This document shows, one piece after another, positions 33,879 to 42,203 of a stretch of DNA of 56,122 nucleotides (positions are counted from its first letter, which is position 1; each line of letters begins with the position of its first letter). The position numbers and the translations under genes are program-made. Under the pieces are notes generated by a model that saw only the letters and a program-made list of their open reading frames with translations, was not told where the DNA came from and did no database searches. This DNA comes from Plastoroseomonas hellenica (GTDB lineage Bacteria; Pseudomonadota; Alphaproteobacteria; Acetobacterales; Acetobacteraceae): assembly GCF_018129085.1 (NCBI RefSeq), contig NZ_JAAGBB010000018.1:73688-129809 (forward strand), read 5' to 3'.

Positions 33879-34939
33879 GGCTGCTCGGGCACCGCCCTGA
33901 TGCCGAGGGTCTGCCCCAGGGTATGGTTCCAGGCCTCCACGCAGTCATTGCCGCAGCGGCGCACCCAGCCGGGCAGCACCGATTCGATCAGCAGGTTCCG
34001 CCGGCGAGCCTCGTCCTGCGGGCTGACCGGCACCACGGTCAGGCGACCGCGCCGGCCCATCCGGCATTCCGCGGCGCCGGCGTTGCAGGCGAGGCCATCG
34101 CCCGTCTCCTCATCCGCGGCTTCCCAGATCCGGTTCTCGAGCTCCGCGATCTCCCGGCGGAGCAGGGTGCGCAGATCCTCGGGCAGCCCGTTCCAGGCCG
34201 CGCGGTTGGCGCCGAAGACCGAGAGCCCCCAGGTGATCGCCATGCTGTGCACATGGGTGCTTACCTCCTGCAGCCCGACCGCATTGCCGGAGAGCGTGCC
34301 GGTAATGGCGCATTCGACGCCGCCGCCGCGCATCGCCGACACCATCTCCGCGAAGGGGGTCACCACCGGGATGGCGCCGAGTGCCGTCACCACCTCCGAC
34401 TGCCCGACCGAGGAGGTGCGGATGCGCCGGCCGGCCAGGTCGGCGAGACCGGTGAAGGGGCGGCGGCAGAAGATCACCTGCGCGGGATAGGTATAGACGC
34501 CAAGCAACTCGACATCGTAGCGCTCGGCCAGCACCTCCCGCATATGCGGACGGTACGCCGCGACGGTGCGGCGCAGCGCCGGCATATCCGGGCTGACCGC
34601 CGGCAGATCGGCGGCGTTGAGCTCCGGCTCCTCATTGGCGACGAGGGCCAGGAGCGCGGTGCCGAAGGGCACGACGCCAAGGCGCATGAGTTGCAACATC
34701 TCCTGTCCGCGGATGCCGCTGCGGTCGAAGGCGGCGATCTCCGCATGCAGGCGGCCGCCGGTGATCTCGGGGACGCGGCGGCGCCAGAACGGCTCCTCGA
34801 ACTGGACGAACTGGCGGACATCGGCCAGGCCGCCCACAATCTTGATGCGAATCGGCTGCTCCTGCGCGACCGCGGATGACACGGTGAGGCCGAGCAGCAA
34901 CAAAGCGAACGCCCAGAGCGTCGTCTTCGGCAAAGCCAT
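33875..34939 (-). CDS. TRAP-type (DctP-family) periplasmic solute-binding protein, kinase-linked
   Basis: A 354-residue secreted protein with a signal peptide cleaved near residue 25 (SSAVAQ). DctP-fold signs are LMRLGVVPFGTALLA, DLAGRRIRTSS (the usual L-x-G-x-K/R-I-R segment) and GGGVECAITGTLS. The C-terminus contains an unusual Cys-containing insert (ACNAGAAECRMG) and CGNDCVEAWN, which could form disulphides. No TRAP permease genes adjoin it. It is translationally coupled to the hybrid kinase instead, so it probably presents a ligand to the kinase's periplasmic domain. The start at 34939 follows AAGGGAG. Confidence 0.86.
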   Translation of the reverse strand: MALPKTTLWAFALLLLGLTVSSAVAQEQPIRIKIVGGLADVRQFVQFEEPFWRRRVPEITGGRLHAEIAAFDRSGIRGQEMLQLMRLGVVPFGTALLALVANEEPELNAADLPAVSPDMPALRRTVAAYRPHMREVLAERYDVELLGVYTYPAQVIFCRRPFTGLADLAGRRIRTSSVGQSEVVTALGAIPVVTPFAEMVSAMRGGGVECAITGTLSGNAVGLQEVSTHVHSMAITWGLSVFGANRAAWNGLPEDLRTLLRREIAELENRIWEAADEETGDGLACNAGAAECRMGRRGRLTVVPVSPQDEARRRNLLIESVLPGWVRRCGNDCVEAWNHTLGQTLGIRAVPEQP

Positions 34940-35048
34940 CTCCCTTTGTGCCCCCGCGGCCGCGCTATGGCACCACGACGTATTCAATCCTACAACTATT
35001 GCGTGAACTTGGTAATGCCGGAGCACGGCACCGGAAGGCGGAGGGGCT

Positions 35049-35783
35049 ATGGCGCGGGTCGCGATCATCAGCCATCGGGGCGGCAGCTTCCTGTGGCCGG
35101 AGAACAGCCTGGCCGCGTTTCGGAAAACCCTGCTGCTGCCGCTGGAGCAGGCGGAATGCGACGTCCACCTCTCGGCCGACGGCGCCGTGGTGGTGATGCA
35201 TGACGCGACCCTGGATCGGACGACCGACGGCACGGGGCCGGTCGCGGCGCAGGCGCTGGAGGCACTGCGGCGATGGCGCATCCGCGGCACCGGCGGCGAA
35301 GGGGTGCCGACGCTGGCCGAGCTTGCGGCGTTGTTCCACGGCGCTGCCATGCGGCTCAGGGTGGAAATCAAGACGGATGCCGGGGGCCGGCCCTATCCGG
35401 GGATCGTGGGCAAGACCCTCGCGGTGCTGGATGCCGCCGGTATCCGCGACCGGAGCGTGCTGATCGGCTTCCAGGCGCCGGTGATGGCCGAGGCGCTGGC
35501 CGCCGGCGGGCTCGCCGGGGTGTCCTGGCTGCTGGAGGGGCGGGCCCTGCAGGAGATCGGGGTCGATGGCATCGTCGCGGCAGCGCGGGCCTATGGGTTT
35601 CGCGATCTCGGCTTTCCGGCGCGATCCTTGGATACCGAGCTGCTGGCGCGGCTGCGCGGGGACGGCTTCAGCGTGAACGTCTGGGGCGCCAACCACCGGG
35701 AGGAGATCGCCCGCATGCTGGCGCTCGGCGTCGACGCCTTCGCGACGGACGATCCACCGCTGGCGATCGCCATGCGCGGCTGA
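35049..35783 (+). CDS. Glycerophosphodiester phosphodiesterase
   Basis: A 244-residue TIM-barrel phosphodiesterase, probably cytoplasmic (no signal peptide). It has the HRGG start (His9, Arg10), PENS (17-20), the metal ligands Glu36 and Asp38 in AECDVHLS, His51-Asp52 in VMHDATLDRTTDG, and EIKTD near 115. It splits deacylated phospholipids such as glycerophosphocholine into sn-glycerol-3-phosphate and alcohol. It is divergent from the TRAP-binding-protein gene across a 109-base gap. Confidence 0.92.
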   Translation: MARVAIISHRGGSFLWPENSLAAFRKTLLLPLEQAECDVHLSADGAVVVMHDATLDRTTDGTGPVAAQALEALRRWRIRGTGGEGVPTLAELAALFHGAAMRLRVEIKTDAGGRPYPGIVGKTLAVLDAAGIRDRSVLIGFQAPVMAEALAAGGLAGVSWLLEGRALQEIGVDGIVAAARAYGFRDLGFPARSLDTELLARLRGDGFSVNVWGANHREEIARMLALGVDAFATDDPPLAIAMRG

Positions 35784-35810
35784 AGGATGCTGCGGGGGTG
35801 GGGCCGCGGC

Positions 35811-35862
35811 GCGAGCGGATCGCCGCAGGGCGGCTCCGCCTGGAGGCGTGAATCTGCTCGCC
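35811..35862 (+). repeat. Palindromic repeat, family C copy 2
   Basis: It opens GCGAGCGGATCGCCGCAGGG and closes GGAGGCGTGAATCTGCTCGC, with an inner GGCGGCTCCGCC hairpin. It shares the CGCCGCAGGGCGG and GGAGGCGTGAATC words with the two tandem copies at 36739 and 36829. Confidence 0.74.
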
Positions 35863-35875
35863 AGGCAGAAGGCCG

Positions 35876-35913
35876 GAGCGATTGAAACGTAGCGAAGCGC
35901 AGTGAAATCGCTC
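35876..35913. repeat. Short palindromic repeat (GAGCGATT type)
   Basis: GAGCGATT and AATCGCTC form the outer stem, enclosing an imperfect GTAGCGAAGCGC centre. It directly follows family C copy 2 and precedes livG, so the 167-base gap between the phosphodiesterase and livG is almost wholly palindromic elements. Confidence 0.55.
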
Positions 35914-35950
35914 TAGTCTCGCGGCCAAGAGCGAGATCGGGAGGGCGTGC

Positions 35951-36736
35951 TTGGCGGATGAGACGCCATTGCTGCGGGCGCAATCCGTCAGCCTGCGCTT
36001 CGGCGGCGTCCGCGCGCTGACCGATGTCTCCTTCGCCGTGGCGCAGGGCGAGATCTTCTCCATCATCGGCCCGAACGGGGCCGGCAAGACCTCCATGGTC
36101 AATTGCGTCTCGGGGCGCTACCGGCCGACCGAGGGCCGCATCCTGTTCGAGGGACGGGACATCACGGCGCTGCGGCCGAACCGGCGCGCCGGCCTCGGCA
36201 TCGGGCGCACCTTCCAGAACCTGGCGCTGTTCGCGCATATGAGCGTGCTCGACAACATCATGGTCGGGCGCCACCACCTGCTGCGCGCGGGCTTCCTGCG
36301 CGGCATGGCCTATTGGATCGGCGGTGCCCAGCGGGAGGAGCTGGAGCACCGGCGCGCGGTCGAGGAGATCATCGATTTCCTGGAGATCCAGCATGTGCGC
36401 AAGGCGCCGGCAGGCACCCTCTCCTACGGGCTGCGCAAGCGGGTGGAACTGGCGCGGGCGGTCGCGCTGCGGCCGAAGCTGATCCTGCTCGACGAGCCGA
36501 TGGCCGGCATGAACCTCGAGGAGAAGGAGGACATGGCCCGCTTCATCACTGACCTGAATGAGGAATGGGGGATGACCGTCCTGATGATCGAGCACGACAT
36601 GGGCGTCGTGATGGACATCTCCCATCGCGTCATGGTGCTGGATTTCGGCCGTAAGCTGGTGGAAGGCACGCCCGAGGTGGTGATGGCCGACGAGCACGTG
36701 AAGCGCGCCTATCTGGGCGAGGTAGAAGCGGCGTGA
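35951..36736 (+). CDS. livG: Branched-chain-type ABC transporter ATP-binding protein
   Basis: A 261-residue cytoplasmic ATPase of the LivG group. The Walker A GPNGAGKTS is at 40-48, followed by a GIGRTFQNLALF Q-loop, the signature LSYGLRKRVELARA and Walker B LILLDEPMAGMN. The LivG-typical insertion between the Q-loop and the signature is present. The start is a TTG at 35951 with GGGAGGG upstream; no in-frame ATG precedes Walker A. It heads an eight-gene array of Liv transporter and CoA-ligase genes. Its stop overlaps the GTG of the ligase (GTGA). Confidence 0.9.
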   Translation: MADETPLLRAQSVSLRFGGVRALTDVSFAVAQGEIFSIIGPNGAGKTSMVNCVSGRYRPTEGRILFEGRDITALRPNRRAGLGIGRTFQNLALFAHMSVLDNIMVGRHHLLRAGFLRGMAYWIGGAQREELEHRRAVEEIIDFLEIQHVRKAPAGTLSYGLRKRVELARAVALRPKLILLDEPMAGMNLEEKEDMARFITDLNEEWGMTVLMIEHDMGVVMDISHRVMVLDFGRKLVEGTPEVVMADEHVKRAYLGEVEAA

Positions 36737-38796
36737 GCGCGTCCGATCGCCGCAGGGCGGAGCCGCCGGAGGCGGCGAGCACCGGAGGCGTGAATCGGCC
36801 GCGCGGCGCCGAAGGCGCCCACGAAGACGCGTCCGATCGCCGCAGGGCGGAGGCGCCGGAGGCGGCGAGCACCGGAGGCGTGAATCGGCCGCGCCCAGTG
36901 CCCGAAGACACCCTGCCGAAACTGCTGTTGCGCAACGCCGCCGCGCATGGCGACGAGATCGCGTTGCGCGAGAAGGAATTCGGCATCTGGCGCGCCATCA
37001 CCTGGGCGGCCTACGAGGCACGGACGCGCGCCTTCGCGCTCGGCCTCGCGGAGCTCGGCGTGCGGTCGGGGGAGGTGGTGGCGCTGATCGGCGACAACCG
37101 CCCTGACTGGGTGATGGGCGAGATCGCGACGCATGCGATCGGTGCCCGTTCCCTGGGCATCTATCGCGATGCGCTGGATGAGGAGGTCGCCTATCTGCTG
37201 GCCTTCTCGGGTGCCGTCGCTGTCATCGCCGAGGATGAGGAGCAGGTGGATAAGCTGCTCAACATCTCGGACCGGGTGCCGTCGCTGCGGCACATCGTAT
37301 TCAGCGACCCGCGCGGGATGCGCAAGCACGTCGATCCCCGGCTGCTCGCGGCCGATGCCTTGGTGGCCCAGGGGGAGGCGGCGCATGCGGCCGATCCCGC
37401 GCGCTGGCTGGCGATGGTGGCGGCGACGCGGGGCCAGGATGTGGCGGTGCTCTGCACCACCTCCGGCACCACGGCGCGGCCGAAGCTTGCGATGCTGACC
37501 GGGGTGGCGCTGGTGCGCCATGCGGAGGCCTATCTGAAGGCCGACCCCAAGGGGCCGGAGGATGAATACGTCTCGGTGCTGCCGCTGCCCTGGATCATGG
37601 AGCAGATCTACGTCCTCGGCTGGGGGCTGGTCGCCCGGATGAAGGTCAACTTCGTCGAGGAGCCCGAGACGATGATGGCCGATTTCCGCGAGATCGCGCC
37701 TAGTTTCGTGCTGTTCGCACCGCGGGTGTGGGAAGCGCTGGCGGCAGAGGTGCGGGCGCGGGTGATGGATGCCTCCCCCCTCAAGCAGCGTGCCTTCGCC
37801 CGCGGCATGGCGCTCGGCCTCGCCGCGCTGGAGACCGGGCGGCGGTCACGGCTCGCCGACCTGCTGCTGTTCCGCGCCTTGCGCGACCGGCTCGGCTTCT
37901 CGCGCCTGCGCTCGGCCGCGACTGGCGGTGCGGCGCTGGGGCCGGAGACCTTCCGCTTTTTCCAGGCCATGGGAGTGCCACTGCGCCAGCTCTATGGCCA
38001 GACGGAGCTGCTCGGTGCCTATACGCTGCACCGCGTGGGGGAAGTGGATTTCGACACGGTCGGCGTGCCCTTCGACGAGAGCATCGAGATCCGTATCCAC
38101 GAGCCGGACGCCAATGGCGTGGGCGAGATCGTGACCCGCCACCCGCACATGTTCGCGGGCTATGCCGGCGTCGTGGAGAACCCTGATCTGCGCGAGGGCT
38201 GGTTGTATACCGGCGATGCCGGGTATTTCGACAAGCGCGGCCAACTGGTGGTGATCGATCGCATCAAGGACATCGCGACCACCCGTGGCGGCGACCGCTT
38301 CAGCCCGCAATTCATCGAGAACAAGCTGAAGTTCAGTCCCTACGTGGCGGAAGTGGTGGTGCTCGGCGACCGGCAGACGCATCTGGCGGCGATGATCTGC
38401 ATCCGCTTCCCGATCGTCGGCAAATGGGCGGAGCGGCAGCGGATCTCCTTCACCACCTATTCCGACCTCGCGGCCAGGCCCGAGGTGCTGGCGCTGCTGC
38501 GCGCTGAGGTCGAGAAGGTGAACGCGACCCTGCCGGAGGCGCAGCGGATCCGCGACTTCATCCTGCTCTACAAGGAGCTGGACGCGGATGACGAGGAGCT
38601 GACCCGCACCCGCAAGGTGCGGCGCGGCGTGATCGGCGAGAAATACGGCACTATCATCGCCGCCATCTACCGCGGCGACGCAGCGATTCCCGTGGATACG
38701 ACCATCGCCTTCCAGGACGGCACGACACAGCGCATCCGCACCACGCTCGCGGTGCAGCACATGGCCGGCACGGCGCCCGCGATGGCGGCGGAGTAG
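36733..38796 (+). CDS. AMP-dependent acyl-CoA synthetase in Liv operon, N-terminus built from two palindromic repeats
   Basis: A 687-residue adenylate-forming ligase of the long-chain acyl-CoA synthetase type. The core starts near residue 56 (VPEDTLPKLLLRN). The P-loop-like motif is CTTSGTTARPKLAML, where the usual TGxPKG is changed to TARPKL. YGQTELLGAYT and YTGDAGYFDKRGQLVVIDRIKD follow. Residues 3-54 consist of two copies of ASDRRRAE(P/A)PEAASTGG plus linker, encoded by two tandem family C repeats (36739-36894). A GTG at 36898 would start at the core, so the extension may be untranslated or recent. It probably activates the acid imported by the surrounding transporter. Confidence 0.88.
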   Translation: MSASDRRRAEPPEAASTGGVNRPRGAEGAHEDASDRRRAEAPEAASTGGVNRPRPVPEDTLPKLLLRNAAAHGDEIALREKEFGIWRAITWAAYEARTRAFALGLAELGVRSGEVVALIGDNRPDWVMGEIATHAIGARSLGIYRDALDEEVAYLLAFSGAVAVIAEDEEQVDKLLNISDRVPSLRHIVFSDPRGMRKHVDPRLLAADALVAQGEAAHAADPARWLAMVAATRGQDVAVLCTTSGTTARPKLAMLTGVALVRHAEAYLKADPKGPEDEYVSVLPLPWIMEQIYVLGWGLVARMKVNFVEEPETMMADFREIAPSFVLFAPRVWEALAAEVRARVMDASPLKQRAFARGMALGLAALETGRRSRLADLLLFRALRDRLGFSRLRSAATGGAALGPETFRFFQAMGVPLRQLYGQTELLGAYTLHRVGEVDFDTVGVPFDESIEIRIHEPDANGVGEIVTRHPHMFAGYAGVVENPDLREGWLYTGDAGYFDKRGQLVVIDRIKDIATTRGGDRFSPQFIENKLKFSPYVAEVVVLGDRQTHLAAMICIRFPIVGKWAERQRISFTTYSDLAARPEVLALLRAEVEKVNATLPEAQRIRDFILLYKELDADDEELTRTRKVRRGVIGEKYGTIIAAIYRGDAAIPVDTTIAFQDGTTQRIRTTLAVQHMAGTAPAMAAE
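36739..36804 (+). repeat. Family C repeat copy 3 (tandem unit 1, inside coding region)
   Basis: A 66-base unit identical to 36829-36894 except at one base. It begins GCGTCCGATCGCCGCAGGG and ends GGCGTGAATCGGCCGCGC. It shares its core with intergenic family C elements. Here it lies directly after the GTG of the ligase gene and keeps the frame open. Confidence 0.9.
36829..36894 (+). repeat. Family C repeat copy 4 (tandem unit 2, inside coding region)
   Basis: The second direct copy, separated from the first by a 24-base linker. The period of 90 bases is a multiple of three, so both units are read in the same frame. The in-frame GTG at 36898 follows immediately. Confidence 0.9.
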
Positions 38797-38800
38797 GGCG

Positions 38801-39694
38801 ATGGAAACCGGGCTTCTCTTCCAACTGGTGCTGAACGGGCTGATCGTCGGTGCGCTCTACGGCGTCGTCGCGATGAGCTTCGTGCTGATCTACAAGGCCT
38901 CCCAGGTCGTGAACTTCGCGCAGGGCGAGTTCCTGCTGGTCGGCGCCTGGGTCTGCTGGTGGTTGCTGACCACCTGGCAATTGCCCTTCTGGGCGGGCTT
39001 CCTGGTGACGCTCGCCTTCATGACCCTGTTCGGCGTCATCCTGCAGGTCGTGGTGCTGCGACCCCTGATCGGGGAGCCCGTGATCAGCGTCATCATGGCG
39101 ACGGTCGGGTTGTCGATCTTCTTCCAGGCACTGATGAAATGGATGTTCGGCGTCTTCGCCCAGCCCTTCCCGCCGATCTTCCCGGTCGAACGGGTGCGGA
39201 TCCTGGGGCTCGAGGTGCAGAGCGTCTATCTGATGAGCCTCGGCATATCGCTGCTCATCATGCTCGGCTTCTGGTGGTTCTTCACCTGGTCGAAGCACGG
39301 GCTGGCGATGCGAGCGACGGCCTTCGACCAGCAGGTGGCGCAATCGCTCGGTGTCTCGGTGCCGCGGGTCTTCGCGATGTCCTGGGCGATCTCGGCGGTG
39401 GTCTCGGCGGTCGCGGGCGTGGTCGTCGGCGTCGTGAACGGAGTGTCCTCGGCGCTGTCCTTCTACGGCATCAAGGTCTTCCCGGCGGTGATCCTGGGCG
39501 GGCTCGACAGCGTGGTGGGTGCGGTGTTGGGCGGCCTGATCGTCGGCGTGCTGGAGAACCTGGCGCAATATGTCGACGCCGAGTGGCTGAACTGGGGGAA
39601 CATGTATCAGGTGGCGCCCTTCTACGCGCTGATCCTGATCCTGCTGATCAAGCCCTACGGGCTGTTCGGCACCAAGACCATCGAGCGGGTATGA
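38801..39694 (+). CDS. livH: Branched-chain-type ABC transporter permease
   Basis: A 297-residue inner-membrane permease with about eight hydrophobic helices. LivH landmarks are GALYGVVAMSFVLIYKASQVVNFAQGE near the N-terminus, ATAFDQQVAQSLGV (the cytoplasmic loop contacting the ATPase), and FPAVILGGLDSVVGAVLGG near the end. The ATG lies 5 bases after the ligase stop with GGAG as the ribosome site. It overlaps livM by 4 bases. Confidence 0.93.
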   Translation: METGLLFQLVLNGLIVGALYGVVAMSFVLIYKASQVVNFAQGEFLLVGAWVCWWLLTTWQLPFWAGFLVTLAFMTLFGVILQVVVLRPLIGEPVISVIMATVGLSIFFQALMKWMFGVFAQPFPPIFPVERVRILGLEVQSVYLMSLGISLLIMLGFWWFFTWSKHGLAMRATAFDQQVAQSLGVSVPRVFAMSWAISAVVSAVAGVVVGVVNGVSSALSFYGIKVFPAVILGGLDSVVGAVLGGLIVGVLENLAQYVDAEWLNWGNMYQVAPFYALILILLIKPYGLFGTKTIERV

Positions 39695-40758
39695 TGTCGG
39701 GCATGACTCCGGCCGGCGATTTCCGCAGCAGCTATCGCGCCGACACCACGATTTTCCCGACCCGCGGCAGCCGCGTCGCGCTGCTCATCGGCATCGCCAT
39801 CCTCTGCACCTGTCCACTGATGCTCGGGCGCTACGAGCTCGGGTTGCTGATCACCATCGGCTTCATGGGAATAGCGGCGCTCGGGCTCAATATCCTGGTC
39901 GGCTTCACCGGGCAGATCTCGATCGGCCATGCCGCCTTCTTCGGCTTCGGCGCCTTCGCTTCCGCGCTGCTCGCGGAGCATCACGTGCCGGTGCCGATCG
40001 CGATCTGGGGGGCGGGGCTGATGACGGCGGTGGTGGGCCTCGTCTTCGGTGCGCCGGCGGCACGGCTGAAAGGGCTCTACCTGGCGATCGCGACGCTCGC
40101 CGCGCAATTCATCCTGGAGGATTTCTTCGCCCGCGCCCGCTGGTTCACGGGGGGCGTCGCCGGACGGATCACCGAGCCCTACACGGTGTTCGGGGTCAGC
40201 TTCGACCGCGAGGAAACCTATTTCTACGTGGTGCTCGCGCATGTGGTGCTGATGTTCCTGGCCGCCGCCAACCTGATGCGGACGCGGGACGGTCGGGCGC
40301 TGGTGGCGGTCCGGGACCACTACCTCTCGGCCGAGATCATGGGCATCAATCTTGCCTACTACCGCACGCTGTCCTTTGCGATTTCGAGCTTCTTCGCAGG
40401 CGTCGGCGGCGCGCTGTATGCGCACTACCTGCTCTTCGTCAGCGTCGAGGCCTTCAATATCCTGTTCTCGATCCAGTTCCTGGCGATGGTCATCATCGGC
40501 GGCCTGGGGTCGGTCATGGGCAGCCTGATGGGCGCCGCCTTCATGGTGCTGCTGCCGGAACTGGTGCAGGTGGGGGCGGACCTTCTGGCCGGCAGCGCCA
40601 TCGACCGGGCGCTGAAGCTCGGCGCCTCGATCTCCTTCCTGCGGGAGATGGTGGTTGGCGCCGCCATCATCCTGTTCCTGATCTTCGAGCCGGACGGGCT
40701 CGCGCATCGTTGGAGGCTGGTGAAGGCCTACTGGAAGCTCTACCCCTATTCGCATTGA
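39691..40758 (+). CDS. livM: Branched-chain-type ABC transporter permease
   Basis: A 355-residue permease. A non-conserved N-terminus of about 25 residues precedes about ten helices. LivM landmarks are ALGLNILVGFTGQISIGHAAFFG, the ATPase-contact loop TRDGRALVAVRDHYLSAEIMGI and MVIIGGLGSVMGSLMGA. The ATG overlaps the livH stop (ATGA). It forms the channel together with LivH. Confidence 0.93.
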   Translation: MMSGMTPAGDFRSSYRADTTIFPTRGSRVALLIGIAILCTCPLMLGRYELGLLITIGFMGIAALGLNILVGFTGQISIGHAAFFGFGAFASALLAEHHVPVPIAIWGAGLMTAVVGLVFGAPAARLKGLYLAIATLAAQFILEDFFARARWFTGGVAGRITEPYTVFGVSFDREETYFYVVLAHVVLMFLAAANLMRTRDGRALVAVRDHYLSAEIMGINLAYYRTLSFAISSFFAGVGGALYAHYLLFVSVEAFNILFSIQFLAMVIIGGLGSVMGSLMGAAFMVLLPELVQVGADLLAGSAIDRALKLGASISFLREMVVGAAIILFLIFEPDGLAHRWRLVKAYWKLYPYSH

Positions 40759-40789
40759 GAGACCGCGGCAGCGGCGAAGGGAGGATCTG

Positions 40790-42073
40790 ATGGCACGTCA
40801 TATCGCTTGGATTGCGGGTGCGCTGTTGCTCGCCATGCCGGCGCTTGCGCAGCAGCCGATCCCGGTCGGGCATCTGATGGACAATTCCGGCGCCACCTCC
40901 GATGTCGGCGTGCCCTATGGGCAGGGCGTCGCGGATGCGCTCGCCTGGCGTAACCAGCAGGGGGGCGTGGCCGGGCGGCGGCTGGCGGTGACGGGCTTCG
41001 ACTACGGCTACCAGGCGCCGCGCGCGGTGTCGCAATACCAGGCCTGGTCGCAGCGGGAACGCGTGGTCGCGATCCAGGGCTGGGGCACCGCGGATACCGA
41101 AGCGCTGGTGCGCTTCGTGACGCGTGACCGCATCCCCTACATCTCCGCCTCCTACTCCGCGGCGCTGACCGACGCGGGGGGGCGGTCCGGGCGGCAGGGG
41201 GTGGAAGCCGCGCCCTACAATTTCTTCTACGGGCCGAGCTACTCCGATGCGCTGCGCGGCATGCTGCAATGGGCCAAGCAGGACTGGGAGCGGCGCGGGC
41301 AGCAGGGCCGGCCGCGCTATGTCCATATGGGCGCCAACCACCCCTATCCGAACTCGCCCAAGGAAGCCGGGGAAGCGCTGGCGCGTGAGCTTGGCTTCGA
41401 GGTGCTGCCGGCGATCCAGTTCGCGCTGACGCCCGGCGACTACACCGCGCAATGCCTGACCTTGCGAAGCCAGGGCGCGAATTACGCCTATCTCGGCAAT
41501 ACCGCCGGGTCGAACATCTCCGTGCTGCGCGCCTGCCAGACCGCCGGCGTGCAGGTGCAGTTCCTCGGCAATGTCTGGGGCATGGACGAGAACGCCATGA
41601 AGGCGGCCGGCGTCGCAGCGAACGGGGTGGTCTTCCCGGTGCGCACCGCGACCGTCTGGGGCGGGGAAGCGCTGGGGATGGCGGCGATCAACGCCATCAG
41701 CCGCGTCTCCGACCCGGCCGGCACGGCCTATCGGCCGGTGCACTACCTGGCCGGCGCCTGCGCCGCCATGCTGATGGCCGAAGCGATGGAAACGGCGGCG
41801 GAGGGTGGCGGGCAGGTCACCGGGGAGCGGATCCGCAACGGCTTCTATGCCCGCCAGAACTGGGTGCCGCGCGGCTTCGAGGGGGTCTGCGTGCCTTCCA
41901 CCTTTACCAATGAGGATCATCGCGGGACGATGCGCGTTGCCCTGTATCGCGCGGTGGTCTCGGGCGACACCTCCCAGGCGTCGATCGCCGATCTGATGCG
42001 CGCCGGCACCATGCGGCTGGAGCCGGTGGCGACCATCGACCTGGAGCGGCGGCGCGACTGGCTCGGCTGGTGA
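40790..42073 (+). CDS. Periplasmic substrate-binding protein of the Liv-type ABC transporter
   Basis: A 427-residue type I periplasmic-binding-protein-fold receptor. The signal peptide ends near residue 21 (AMPALAQQ). Typical elements are GVPYGQGVADALAWRNQQGGVAGRRL, VAIQGWGTADTEALVRF, a bulky aromatic loop YNFFYGPSYSDALRG, and GENIRNGF-like GERIRNGFYARQNW at the C-terminal side. The embedding of three CoA ligases suggests a carboxylic acid (aromatic or medium-chain) rather than leucine as ligand, by inference. Its stop is 12 bases before a palindromic repeat. Confidence 0.9.
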   Translation: MARHIAWIAGALLLAMPALAQQPIPVGHLMDNSGATSDVGVPYGQGVADALAWRNQQGGVAGRRLAVTGFDYGYQAPRAVSQYQAWSQRERVVAIQGWGTADTEALVRFVTRDRIPYISASYSAALTDAGGRSGRQGVEAAPYNFFYGPSYSDALRGMLQWAKQDWERRGQQGRPRYVHMGANHPYPNSPKEAGEALARELGFEVLPAIQFALTPGDYTAQCLTLRSQGANYAYLGNTAGSNISVLRACQTAGVQVQFLGNVWGMDENAMKAAGVAANGVVFPVRTATVWGGEALGMAAINAISRVSDPAGTAYRPVHYLAGACAAMLMAEAMETAAEGGGQVTGERIRNGFYARQNWVPRGFEGVCVPSTFTNEDHRGTMRVALYRAVVSGDTSQASIADLMRAGTMRLEPVATIDLERRRDWLGW

Positions 42074-42084
42074 GTGCGGCGCTT

Positions 42085-42135
42085 GAGCGTGATGACTTGA
42101 GGCCGCATCGGCCGAAAAGTCTGAATCACGCGATC
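42085..42135 (+). repeat. Palindromic repeat, family B copy 4
   Basis: It opens GAGCGTGATGACTTGAGGCC and closes GTCTGAATCACGCGATC, with inner CGCATCGGCCG. It is nearly identical in its arms to copy 1 at 10332-10381. It is followed 10 bases later by a family D copy, as at 10279-10381 in mirror order. Confidence 0.78.
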
Positions 42136-42144
42136 CAACAAGGG

Positions 42145-42190
42145 GCTGAAGCATGATCCGTGAGCAAATGCGAACGCATCATGCTTCAGC
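42145..42190. repeat. Palindromic repeat, family D copy 2 (upstream of livF)
   Basis: A perfect 13-base stem GCTGAAGCATGAT / ATCATGCTTCAGC encloses CCGTGAGC...GCGAACGC. It contains the first in-frame ATG upstream of livF (42153), but a GTG with a good ribosome site lies just outside it. Confidence 0.78.
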
Positions 42191-42203
42191 GACCGAGAGG
42201 GCG

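Noticed and set aside
36739-36894. The two direct repeats as a minimal CRISPR array.
   Set aside because: Only two units, 66 bases each with a 24-base linker, inside an open frame, without cas genes, and the unit recurs elsewhere as a dispersed palindrome.
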